Below, piece by piece: positions 38,187-50,338 of a stretch of DNA of 64,000 nucleotides; positions within the stretch are counted from its first letter, which is position 1; every line of letters starts with the position of its first letter. The stretch spans positions 868,001-932,000 of the forward strand of contig JAZAQT010000028.1 of assembly GCA_036417435.1 (NCBI GenBank), in the 5' to 3' direction. The DNA is from Inia geoffrensis (taxonomy: Eukaryota > Chordata > Mammalia > Artiodactyla > Iniidae). Below the pieces are notes generated by a model. The model did no database searches. It worked only from the letters and a program-made list of their open reading frames with translations, and was not told the origin of the DNA. Position numbers and translations under genes: made by a program.

Positions 38187-39922
38187 AAAACCCAGAATAT
38201 GGTCCACGAAGTGATCAGGAAAAATTTCTAAAACTCATCGCCATTTTAGCCCCCTGGTACTCGAGTTCGCCGTTCCAGATGCAATATTAACATTCTCCCC
38301 ACCTGGAGAGTCAGTGCCTTTGACCTCTTGCTTGGCACAGTTTGCAATTTCTGTGGAAGATGAACAGGAATAAGGAGAACGAATGAGCAGCTAACTTGAT
38401 GTGTTTGGATGGGCACATTGAACACTGATTTCCCTACAGGAAGAAGAATTCATCAAAGGCTCAGCGTGCCATGCCGGAACGAGATTAGGGCCTGAAGCAA
38501 TTCTTCGGGTTTGCGGTCAGCTCACAAGAAAGCGAGTTGAGAAAAGGAGATTTTTGGCACTGTAACTCACAATCCTGCAGAGTTCCAAATGACCCCTATC
38601 ATCCAAAAATTTATTGAAGGAAGGCTGTGAAGAGGACTTGAACGCGACGCAGAATTGCAGAAAACAGATATCAGGGGGTAGATAAGAATTGCTCTGAAAG
38701 CGTAGGAAAAGAGGCAGCAGTTCGACAGTGATGCACTTGGCCAAAAAGGGCGTATGCGTTTTTACCTGAATATATTCAGGAAAAAACGCATACGCCCTTT
38801 TTGGCCAACCAAGCAAGCCTGCAATGGAAATCCGCACTACAAGGCAGTCTCACTTCCCACCGATCCAAAGGGCCGTCCGAAAAAAGTGTAAAATCCAGAG
38901 AGGCAGGACAGTCCATGGAGAACCGGCAGCCTTGTTATGCTGATGGGCGGGATGTAAATTGCCAACAGCCACTCTGGAAAAGTGGATGGTGTTTCCTGGA
39001 ACAAAGAAAAAACCAAGCTAGAGAGCGTAGGGCACTTCCACTTATGGTGCTATAGATTCGGAAAATTTAAATGAAAAAGACAGAGCCACACCAAAGTTTG
39101 GTGCTGCTCTGTGTACGGGAGCCTTGACTATGGTACAACTTTAATAGCCCAGAAAGAGAAAAATGGATATAGAAGTTGTGGTACATCCCTACAATGGAAT
39201 ATCACTCAACAATGACATCAATGGCAACAGACCTGTAGCAGCATAATGAGTGGATTTAGTTACGATGATTCTAAGTGAAATAAGTCACACAGAAAAAGAA
39301 ACATCATAAGATATCACTAATACCGGGAATGTAAACACGGCTACGTGTGAACTGCATTACAAAACACAAGAGAGTCTCACATTTACAAAAGAAACTTATG
39401 CTTGCTTAAGGGGAAAGGAGAGTGGGGAGGTTGCATAAAACCAGAGGTTGACATTAGGACAGATACCATTCCATAAGCCAAATATATATTAGACAAGAGC
39501 TACTCCTCGCTCAACCAAATGGACTCAACACCCCGTATTCAAAACCTAGGAATATACCTGACTATGAAGAAAATTAAAACCCATACATTTATAGGTCTCC
39601 ATAAGAAAATCATTTGTGTACAGCAGCATACACACAGCACTGTAAATAAGCTAAATCCCCTTATAAAAATAAATTTGAAAAAGAAAACACAAGGACTGTC
39701 AAATAGAGAGAAATTCTTAAATAAGTCCTTCAGGGCTTGTGAGGAATCTTGGATTTACCACCTCTACATCCACAGCTGGGGGAGAGATAAGGCTGGACAC
39801 TTGGGGCTGATACTATTGGTGAGGGAATGCAGACCCTTTGAGGTAATGGTGCATGTTTCCCATTCCACGGGTCTCAAATCTCCACGTGTAAGGGATTTAT
39901 CCTTCTGCTAAAATATGCATGG
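38187..39922 (+). repeat. Satellite monomer M23 (counterpart of M11)
   Basis: The palindrome at 38737-38808 has the gtttttacc mismatch. It differs from M11 by agacctgtag near 39230, which M26 also carries. Confidence 0.97.
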
Positions 39923-41658
39923 AAAACCCAGAATATGGTCCACGAAGTGATCAGGCACAATTTCTAAAACTCATCGCCATTTTAGCCCCCTGGTACTCGA
40001 GTTCGCCGATCCAGATGCAATATTAACATTCTCCCCACTTGGAGAGTCAGGGCCTTTGACCTCTTGTTTGGCACAGTTTGCAATTTCTGTGGAAGATGAA
40101 CAGGAATAAGGAGAACGAATGAGCAGCTAACTTGATGTGTTTGGACGGGCACATTGAACACTGCTTTCCCTACAGGAAGAAGAATTCATCAAAGGCTCAG
40201 CGTGCCATGCCGGAACGAGATTAGGGCCTGAAGCAATTCTTCGGGTTTGCGGTCAGCTCACAAGAAAGCGAGTTGAGAAAAGGAGATTTTTGGCACTGTA
40301 ACTCACAATCCTGCAGAGTTCCAAATGACCCCTATCATCCAAAAATTTATTGAAGGAAGGCTGTGAAGAGGACTTGAACGCGAAGCAGAATTGCAGAAAA
40401 CAGATATCAGGGGGTAGATAAGAATTGCTCTGAAAGCGTAGGAAAAGAGGCAGCAGTTCGACAGTGATGCACTTGGCCAAAAAGGGCGTATGCGTTTTTT
40501 CCTGAATATATTCAGGAAAAAACGCATACGCCCTTTTTGGCCAACCAAGCAAGCCTGCAATGGAAATCCGCACTACAAGGCAGTCTCACTTCCCACCGAT
40601 CCAAAGGGCCGTCCGAAAAAAGTGTAAAATCCAGAGAGGCAGGACAGGCCATGGAGAACCGGCAGCCTTGTTATGCTGATGGGCGGGATGTAAATTGTCA
40701 ACAGCCACTCTGGAGAAGTGGATGGTGTTTCCTGGAACAAAGAAAAAAACAAGCTAGAGAGCCTAGGGCACTTCCACTTATGGTGCTATAGATTCGGAAA
40801 ATTTAAATGAAAAAGACAGAGCCACACCAAAGTTTGGTGCTGCTCTGTGTACGGGAGCCTTGACAATGGTACAACTTTAATAGCCCAGAAAGAGAAAAAT
40901 GGATATAGAAGTTGTGGTACATCCCTACAATGGAATATCACTCAACAATGAAATCAATGGCAACAGACCAGTAGCAGCATAATGAGTGGATTTAGTTACG
41001 ATGATTCTAAGTGAAATAAGTCACACAGAAAAAGAAACATCATAAGATATCACTAATACCGGGAATGTAAACACGGCTACGTGTGAACTGCATTACAAAA
41101 CACAACAGAGTCTCACATTTATAAAAGAAACTTATGCTTGCTTAAGGGGAAAGGAGAGTGGGGAGGCTGCATAAAACCAGAGGTTGACATTAGGACAGAT
41201 ACCATTCCATAAGCCAAATATATATTAGACAAGACCTACTCCTGGCTCAGCCAAATGGACTCAACAACCCGTATTCAAAACCTAGGAATATACCTGACTA
41301 TGAAGAAAATTAAAACCCATACTTTTGTAGGTCTCCATAAGAAAATCATTTGTGTACAGCAGCATACACACAGCACTGTAAATAAGCTAAATCCCCTTAT
41401 AAAAATAAATTTGAAAAAGAAAACACAAGGACTGTCAAATAGAGAGAAAATCATAAATAAGTCCTTCAGGGCTTGTGAGGAATCTTGGATTTACCACCTC
41501 TACATCCACAGCTGGGGGAGAGATAAGGCTGGACACTTGGGGCTGATACTATTGGTGAGGGAATGCAGACCCTTTGAGGTAATGGTGCATGGTTCCCATT
41601 CCACGGGTCCCAAATCTTCACGTGTAAGGGATTTATCCTTCTGCTAAAATATGCATGG
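39923..41658 (+). repeat. Satellite monomer M24 (counterpart of M12)
   Basis: The palindrome at 40473-40544 is perfect. actgctttcc and aatcttcacg match M12. gaaataagtc and aaatcataaat are shared with M27 but not M12. Confidence 0.97.
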
Positions 41659-43394
41659 AAAACCCAGAATATGGTCCACGAAGTGATCAGGCACAATTTC
41701 TAAAACTCATCGCCATTTTAGCCCCCTGGTACTCCAGTTCGCCGATCCAGATGCAATATTAACATTCTCCCCACTTGGAGAGTCAGGGCCTTTGACCTCT
41801 TGTTTGGCACAGTTTGCAATTTCTGTGGAAGATGAACAGGAATAAGGAGAACGAATGAGCAGCTAACTTGATGTGTTTGGACGGGCACATTGAACACTGA
41901 TTTCCCTACAGGAAGAAGAATTCATCAAAGGCTCAGCGTGCCATGCCGGAACGAGATTAGGGCCTGAAGCAATTCTTCGGGTTTGCGGTCAGCTCACAAG
42001 AAAGCGAGTTGAGAAAAGGAGATTTTTGGCACTGTAACTCACAATCCTGCAGAGTTCCAAATGACCCCTATCATCCAAAAATTTATTGAAGGAAGGCTGT
42101 GAAGAGGACTTGAACGCGAAGCAGAATTGCAGAAAACAGATATCAGGGGGTAGATAAGAATTGCTCTGAAAGCGTAGGAAAAGAGGCAGCAGTTCGACAG
42201 TGATGCACTTGGCCAAAAAGGGCGTATGCGTTTTTTCCTGAATATATTCAGGAAAAAACGCATACGCCCTTTTTGGCCAACCAAGCAAGCCTGCAATGGA
42301 AATCCGCACTACAAGGCAGTCTCACTTCCCACCGATCCAAAGGGCCGTCCGAAAAAAGTGTAAAATCCAGAGAGGCAGGACAGGCCATGGAGAACCGGCA
42401 GTCTTGTTATGCTGATGGGCGGGATGTAAATTGTCAACAGCGACTCTGGAGAAGTGGATGGTGTTTCCTGGAACAAAGAAAAAAACAAGCTAGAGAGCCT
42501 AGGGCACTTCCACTTATGGTGCTATAGATTCGGAAAATTTAAATGAAAAAGACAGAGCCACACCAAAGTTTGGTGCTGCTCTGTGTACGGGAGCCTTGAC
42601 AATGGTACAACTTTAATAGCCCAGAAAGAGAAAAATGGATATAGAAGTTGTGGTACATCCCTACAATGGAATATCACTCAACAATGAAATCAATGGCAAC
42701 AGACCAGTAGCAGCATAATGAGTGGATTTAGTTACGATGATTCTAAGTGAAATATGTCACACAGAAAAAGAAACATCATAAGATATCACTAATACCGGGA
42801 ATGTAAACACGGCTACGTGTGAACTGCATTACAAAACACAACAGAGTATCACATTTATAAAAGAAACTTATGCTTACTTAAGGGGAAAGGAGAGTGGGGA
42901 GGCTGCATAAAACCAGAGGTTGACATTAGGACAGATACCATTCCATAAGCCAAATATATATTAGACAAGACCTACTCCTGGCTCAGCCAAATGGACTCAA
43001 CAACCCGTATTCAAAACCTAGGAATATACCTGACTATGAAGAAAATTAAAACCCATACTTTTATAGGTCTCCATAAGAAAATCATTTGTGTACAGCAGCA
43101 TACACACAGCACTGTAAATAAGCTAAATCCCCTTATAAAAATAAATTTGAAAAAGAAAACACAAGGACTGTCAAATAGAGAGAAAATCTTAAATAAGTCC
43201 TTGAGGGCTTGTGAGGAATCTTGGATTTACCACCTCTACATCCACAGCTGGGGGAGAGATAAGGCTGGACAATTGGGGCTGATACTATTGGTGAGGGAAT
43301 GCAGATCCTTTGAGGTAATGGTGCATGGTTCCCATTCCACGGGTCCCAAATCTCCACGTGTAAGGGATTTATCCTTCAGCTAAAATATGCATGG
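41659..43394 (+). repeat. Satellite monomer M25 (hybrid: M28-like head, M22-like body)
   Basis: The palindrome at 42209-42280 is perfect. The head has tactccag as in M13 and M28. The body from at least 42399 matches M22 (cagtcttg, cagcgactc, agagtatcac, gacaattggg). Between about 41953 and 42005 it matches neither parent. Confidence 0.96.
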
Positions 43395-45130
43395 AAAACC
43401 CAGAATATGGTCCACGAAGTGATCAGGAAAAATTTCTAAAACTCATCGCCATTTTAGCCCCCTGGTACTCGAGTTCGCCGTTCCAGATGCAATATTAACA
43501 TTCTCCCCACCTGGAGAGTCAGTGCCTTTGACCTCTTGCTTGGCACAGTTTGCAATTTCTGTGGAAGATGAACAGGAATAAGGAGAACGAATGAGCAGCT
43601 AACTTGATGTGTTTGGATGGGCACATTGAACACTGATTTCCCTACAGGAAGAAGAATTCATCAAAGGCTCAGCGTGCCATGCCGGAACGAGATTAGGGCC
43701 TGAAGCAATTCTTCGGGTTTGCGGTCAGCTCACAAGAAAGCGAGTTGAGAAAAGGAGATTTTTGGCACTGTAACTCACAATCCTGCAGAGTTCCAAATGA
43801 CCCCTATCATCCAAAAATTTATTGAAGGAAGGCTGTGAAGAGGACTTGAACGCGACGCAGAATTGCAGAAAACAGATATCAGGGGGTAGATAAGAATTGC
43901 TCTGAAAGCGTAGGAAAAGAGGCAGCAGTTCGACAGTGATGCACTTGGCCAAAAAGGGCGTATGCGTTTTTACCTGAATATATTCAGGAAAAAACGCATA
44001 CGCCCTTTTTGGCCAACCAAGCAAGCCTGCAATGGAAATCCGCACTACAAGGCAGTCTCACTTCCCACCGATCCAAAGGGCCGTCCGAAAAAAGTGTAAA
44101 ATCCAGAGAGGCAGGACAGTCCATGGAGAACCGGCAGCCTTGTTATGCTGATGGGCGGGATGTAAATTGCCAACAGCCACTCTGGAAAAGTGGATGGTGT
44201 TTCCTGGAACAAAGAAAAAACCAAGCTAGAGAGCGTAGGGCACTTCCACTTATGGTGCTATAGATTCGGAAAATTTAAATGAAAAAGACAGAGCCACACC
44301 AAAGTTTGGTGCTGCTCTGTGTACGGGAGCCTTGACTATGGTACAACTTTAATAGCCCAGAAAGAGAAAAATGGATATAGAAGTTGTGGTACATCCCTAC
44401 AATGGAATATCACTCAACAATGACATCAATGGCAACAGACCTGTAGCAGCATAATGAGTGGATTTAGTTACGATGATTCTAAGTGAAATAAGTCACACAG
44501 AAAAAGAAACATCATAAGATATCACTAATACCGGGAATGTAAACACGGCTACGTGTGAACTGCATTACAAAACACAAGAGAGTCTCACATTTACAAAAGA
44601 AACTTATGCTTGCTTAAGGGGAAAGGAGAGTGGGGAGGTTGCATAAAACCAGAGGTTGACATTAGGACAGATACCATTCCATAAGCCAAATATATATTAG
44701 ACAAGAGCTACTCCTCGCTCAACCAAATGGACTCAACACCCCGTATTCAAAACCTAGGAATATACCTGACTATGAAGAAAATTAAAACCCATACATTTAT
44801 AGGTCTCCATAAGAAAATCATTTGTGTACAGCAGCATACACACAGCACTGTAAATAAGCTAAATCCCCTTATAAAAATAAATTTGAAAAAGAAAACACAA
44901 GGACTGTCAAATAGAGAGAAATTCTTAAATAAGTCCTTCAGGGCTTGTGAGGAATCTTGGATTTACCACCTCTACATCCACAGCTGGGGGAGAGATAAGG
45001 CTGGACACTTGGGGCTGATACTATTGGTGAGGGAATGCAGACCCTTTGAGGTAATGGTGCATGTTTCCCATTCCACGGGTCTCAAATCTCCACGTGTAAG
45101 GGATTTATCCTTCTGCTAAAATATGCATGG
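43395..45130 (+). repeat. Satellite monomer M26 (duplicate of M23)
   Basis: The palindrome at 43945-44016 has the gtttttacc mismatch. It is 5,208 bp downstream of M23 and carries all M23 variants, including agacctgtag. Confidence 0.97.
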
Positions 45131-46866
45131 AAAACCCAGAATATGGTCCACGAAGTGATCAGGCACAATTTCTAAAACTCATCGCCATTTTAGCCCCCTG
45201 GTACTCGAGTTCGCCGATCCAGATGCAATATTAACATTCTCCCCACTTGGAGAGTCAGGGCCTTTGACCTCTTGTTTGGCACAGTTTGCAATTTCTGTGG
45301 AAGATGAACAGGAATAAGGAGAACGAATGAGCAGCTAACTTGATGTGTTTGGACGGGCACATTGAACACTGCTTTCCCTACAGGAAGAAGAATTCATCAA
45401 AGGCTCAGCGTGCCATGCCGGAACGAGATTAGGGCCTGAAGCAATTCTTCGGGTTTGCGGTCAGCTCACAAGAAAGCGAGTTGAGAAAAGGAGATTTTTG
45501 GCACTGTAACTCACAATCCTGCAGAGTTCCAAATGACCCCTATCATCCAAAAATTTATTGAAGGAAGGCTGTGAAGAGGACTTGAACGCGAAGCAGAATT
45601 GCAGAAAACAGATATCAGGGGGTAGATAAGAATTGCTCTGAAAGCGTAGGAAAAGAGGCAGCAGTTCGACAGTGATGCACTTGGCCAAAAAGGGCGTATG
45701 CGTTTTTTCCTGAATATATTCAGGAAAAAACGCATACGCCCTTTTTGGCCAACCAAGCAAGCCTGCAATGGAAATCCGCACTACAAGGCAGTCTCACTTC
45801 CCACCGATCCAAAGGGCCGTCCGAAAAAAGTGTAAAATCCAGAGAGGCAGGACAGGCCATGGAGAACCGGCAGCCTTGTTATGCTGATGGGCGGGATGTA
45901 AATTGTCAACAGCCACTCTGGAGAAGTGGATGGTGTTTCCTGGAACAAAGAAAAAAACAAGCTAGAGAGCCTAGGGCACTTCCACTTATGGTGCTATAGA
46001 TTCGGAAAATTTAAATGAAAAAGACAGAGCCACACCAAAGTTTGGTGCTGCTCTGTGTACGGGAGCCTTGACAATGGTACAACTTTAATAGCCCAGAAAG
46101 AGAAAAATGGATATAGAAGTTGTGGTACATCCCTACAATGGAATATCACTCAACAATGAAATCAATGGCAACAGACCAGTAGCAGCATAATGAGTGGATT
46201 TAGTTACGATGATTCTAAGTGAAATAAGTCACACAGAAAAAGAAACATCATAAGATATCACTAATACCGGGAATGTAAACACGGCTACGTGTGAACTGCA
46301 TTACAAAACACAACAGAGTCTCACATTTATAAAAGAAACTTATGCTTGCTTAAGGGGAAAGGAGAGTGGGGAGGCTGCATAAAACCAGAGGTTGACATTA
46401 GGACAGATACCATTCCATAAGCCAAATATATATTAGACAAGACCTACTCCTGGCTCAGCCAAATGGACTCAACAACCCGTATTCAAAACCTAGGAATATA
46501 CCTGACTATGAAGAAAATTAAAACCCATACTTTTGTAGGTCTCCATAAGAAAATCATTTGTGTACAGCAGCATACACACAGCACTGTAAATAAGCTAAAT
46601 CCCCTTATAAAAATAAATTTGAAAAAGAAAACACAAGGACTGTCAAATAGAGAGAAAATCATAAATAAGTCCTTCAGGGCTTGTGAGGAATCTTGGATTT
46701 ACCACCTCTACATCCACAGCTGGGGGAGAGATAAGGCTGGACACTTGGGGCTGATACTATTGGTGAGGGAATGCAGACCCTTTGAGGTAATGGTGCATGG
46801 TTCCCATTCCACGGGTCCCAAATCTTCACGTGTAAGGGATTTATCCTTCTGCTAAAATATGCATGG
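45131..46866 (+). repeat. Satellite monomer M27 (duplicate of M24)
   Basis: The palindrome at 45681-45752 is perfect. It carries the M24-specific aaatcataaat and gaaataagtc together with actgctttcc. Confidence 0.97.
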
Positions 46867-48602
46867 AAAACCCAGAATATGGTCCACGAAGTGATCAGGC
46901 ACAATTTCTAAAACTCATCGCCATTTTAGCCCCCTGGTACTCCAGTTCGCCGATCCAGATGCAATATTAACATTCTCCCCACTTGGAGAGTCAGGGCCTT
47001 TGACCTCTTGTTTGGCACAGTTTGCAATTTCTGTGGAAGATGAACAGGAATAAGGAGAACGAATGAGCAGCTAACTTGATGTGTTTGGACGGGCACATTG
47101 AACACTGATTTCCCTACAGGAAGAAGAATTCATCAAAGGCTCAGCGTGCCATGCCGGAACAAGATTAGGGCCTGAAGCAATTCTTTGGGTTTGCGGTCAG
47201 CTCACAAGAAAGCGAGTTGAGAAAAGGAGATTTTTGGCACTGTAACTCACAATCCTGCAGAGTTCCAAATGACCCCTATCATCCAAAAATTTATTGAAGG
47301 AAGGCTGTGAAGAGGACTTGAACGCGACGCAGAATTGCAGAAAACAGATATCAGGGGGTAGATAAGAATTGCTCTGAAAGCGTAGGAAAAGAGGCAGCAG
47401 TTCGATAGTGATGCACTTGGCCAAAAAGGGCGTATGCGTTTTTTCCTGAATATATTCAGGAAAAAACGCATACGCCCTTTTTGGCCAACCAAGCAAGCCT
47501 GCAATGGAAATCCGCACTACAAGGCAGTCTCACTTCCCACCGATCCAAAGGGCCGTCCGAAAAAAGTGTAAAATCCAGAGAGGCAGGACAGTCCATGGAG
47601 AACCGGCAGCCTTGTTATGCTGATGGGCGGGATGTAAATTGCCAACAGCCACTCTGGAAAAGTGGATGGTGTTTCCTGGAACAAAGAAAAAACCAAGCTA
47701 GAGAGCCTAGGGCACTTCCACTTATGGTGCTATAGATTCGGAAAATTTAAATGAAAAAGACAGAGCCACACCAAAGTTTGGTGCTGCTCTGTGTACGGGA
47801 GCCTTGACTATGGTACAACTTTAATAGCCCAGAAAGAGAAAAATGGATATAGAAGTTGTGGTACATCCCTACAATGGAATATCACTCAACAATGACATCA
47901 ATGGCAACAGACCAGTAGCAGCATAATGAGTGGATTTAGTTACGATGATTCTAAGTGAAATAAGTCACACAGAAAAAGAAACATCATAAGATATCACTAA
48001 TACCGGGAATGTAAACACGGCTACGTGTGAACTGCATTACAAAACACAAGAGAGTCTCACATTTACAAAAGAAACTTATGCTTGCTTAAGGGGAAAGGAG
48101 AGTGGGGAGGTTGCATAAAACCAGAGGTTGACATTAGGACAGATACCATTCCATAAGCCAAATATATATTAGACAAGAGCTACTCCTCGCTCAACCAAAT
48201 GGACTCAACACCCCGTATTCAAAACCTAGGAATATACCTGACTATGAAGAAAATTAAAACCCATACATTTATAGGTCTCCATAAGAAAATCATTTGTGTA
48301 CAGCAGCATACACACAGCACTGTAAATAAGCTAAATTCCCTTATAAAAATAAATTTGAAAAAGAAAACACAAGGACTGTCAAATAGAGAGAAATTCTTAA
48401 ATAAGTCCTTCAGGGCTTGTGAGGAATCTTGGATTTACCACCTCTACATCCACAGCTGGGGGAGAGATAAGGCTGGACACTTGGGGCTGATACTATTGGT
48501 GAGGGAATGCAGACCCTTTGAGGTAATGGTGCATGGTTCCCATTCCACGGGTCTCAAATCTCCACGTGTAAGGGATTTATCCTTCTGCTAAAATATGCAT
48601 GG
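46867..48602 (+). repeat. Satellite monomer M28 (counterpart of M13)
   Basis: The palindrome at 47417-47488 is perfect. It has tactccag, gaacaagatt, ttctttggg, ttcgatag and taaattcc as in M13, but lacks the M13 changes agagatgcag and ccacggttaagg. Confidence 0.97.
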
Positions 48603-50338
48603 AAAACCCAGAATATGGTCCACGAAGTGATCAGGCACAATTTCTAAAACTCATCGCCATTTTAGCCCCCTGGTACTCGAGTTCGCCGATCCAGATGCAA
48701 TATTAACATTCTCCCCACTTGGAGAGTCAGGGCCTTTGACCTCTTGTTTGGCACAGTTTGCAATTTCAGTGGAAGATGAACAGGAATAAGGAGAACGAAT
48801 GAGCAGCTAACTTGATGTGTTTGGACGGGCACATTGAACACTGATTTCCCTACAGGAAGAAGAATTCATCAAAGGCTCAGCGTGCCATGCCGGAACGAGA
48901 TTAGGGCCTGAAGCAATTCTTCGGGTTTGCGGTCAGCTCACAAGAAAGCGAGTTGAGAAAAGGAGATTTTTGGCACTGTAACTCACAATCCTGCAGAGTT
49001 CCAAATGACCCCTATCATCCAAAAATTTATTGAAGGAAGGCTGTGAAGAGGACTTGACCGCGAAGCAGAATTGCAGAAAACAGATATCAGGGGGTAGATA
49101 AGAATTGCTCTGAAAGCGTAGGAAAAGAGGCAGCAGTTCGACAGTGATGCACTTGGCCAAAAAGGGCGTATGCATTTTTTCCTGAATATATTCAGGAAAA
49201 AACGCATACGCCCTTTTTGGCCAACCAAGCAAGCCTGCAATGGAAATCCGCACTACAAGGCAGTCTCACTTCCCACCGATCCAAAGGGCCGTCCGAAAAA
49301 AGTGTAAAATCCAGAGAGGCAGGACAGGCCATGGAGAACCGGCAGCCTTGTTATGCTGATGGGCGGGATGTAAATTGTCAACAGCCACTCTGGAGAAGTG
49401 GATGGTGTTTCCTGGAACAAAGAAAAAAACAAGCTAGAGAGCCTAGGGCACTTCCACTTATGGTGCTATAGATTCGGAAAATTTAAATGAAAAAGACAGA
49501 GCCACACCAAAGTTTGGTGCTGCTCTGTGTACGGGAGCCTTGACAATGGTACAACTTTAATAGCCCAGAAAGAGAAAAATGGATATAGAAGTTGTGGTAC
49601 ATCCCTACAATGGAATATCACTCAACAATGAAATCAATGGCAACAGACCAGTAGCAGCATAATGAGTGGATTTAGTTACGATGATTCTAAGTGAAATATG
49701 TCACACAGAAAAAGAAACATCATAAGATATCACTAATACCGGGAATGTAAACACGGCTACGTGTGAACTGCATTACAAAACACAACAGAGTCTCACATTT
49801 ATAAAAGAAACTTATGCTTGCTTAAGGGGAAAGGAGAGTGGGGAGGTTGCATAAAACCAGAGGTTGACATTAGGACAGATACCATTCCATAAGCCAAATA
49901 TATATTAGACAAGACCTACTCCTGGCTCAGCCAAATGGACTCAACAACCCGTATACAAAACCTAGGAATATACCTGACTATGAAGAAAATTAAAACCCAT
50001 ACTTTTGTAGGTCTCCATAAGAAAATCATTTGTGTACAGCAGCATACACACAGCACTGTAAATAAGCTAAATCCCCTTATAAAAATAAATTTGAAAAAGA
50101 AAACACAAGGACTGTCAAATAGAGAGAAAATCTTAAATAAGTCCTTGAGGGCTTGTGAGGAATCTTGGATTTACCACCTCTACATCCACAGCTGGGGGAG
50201 AGATAAGGCTGGACACTTGGGGCTGATACTATTGGTGAGGGAATGCAGATCCTTTGATGTAATGGTGCATGGTTCCCATTCCACGGGTCCCAAATCTCCA
50301 CGTGTAAGGGATTTATCCTTCAGCTAAAATATGCATGG
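48603..50338 (+). repeat. Satellite monomer M29 (head B, tail Q1 with Q2 traits)
   Basis: The palindrome at 49153-49224 has one mismatch (gcgttt to gcattt, a CpG transition in the left arm). atttcagtgg, gaccgcgaag and gtatacaaaac are private. It has the Q2 marker acttttgtagg in an otherwise Q1 tail. Confidence 0.97.

Larger units (their letters stand above)
36800..42007 (+). repeat. 5,208-bp tandem duplication, first copy (M22 body to M25 head)
   Basis: M22 body, M23, M24 and the M25 head are repeated as M25 body, M26, M27 and M28 head. Shared private variants are cagtcttg, gacaattggg, agacctgtag and aaatcataaat. The junction lies in M25. Confidence 0.85.
42008..47150 (+). repeat. 5,208-bp tandem duplication, second copy (M25 body to M28 head)
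   Basis: Second copy of the 36.8-42.0 kb block. It ends in the head of M28, before gaacaagatt near 47,161, where M28 becomes M13-like and M25 does not. Confidence 0.85.
34670..48560 (+). repeat. Large duplication, copy II (M21-M28)
   Basis: Counterpart of 12.1-22.5 kb. It lacks M9 and contains three extra monomers (M25-M27) created by an internal 5,208-bp duplication. Private differences between copies, such as cagtcttg and aaatcataaat, show that copy II diverged before its internal duplication. Confidence 0.85.
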
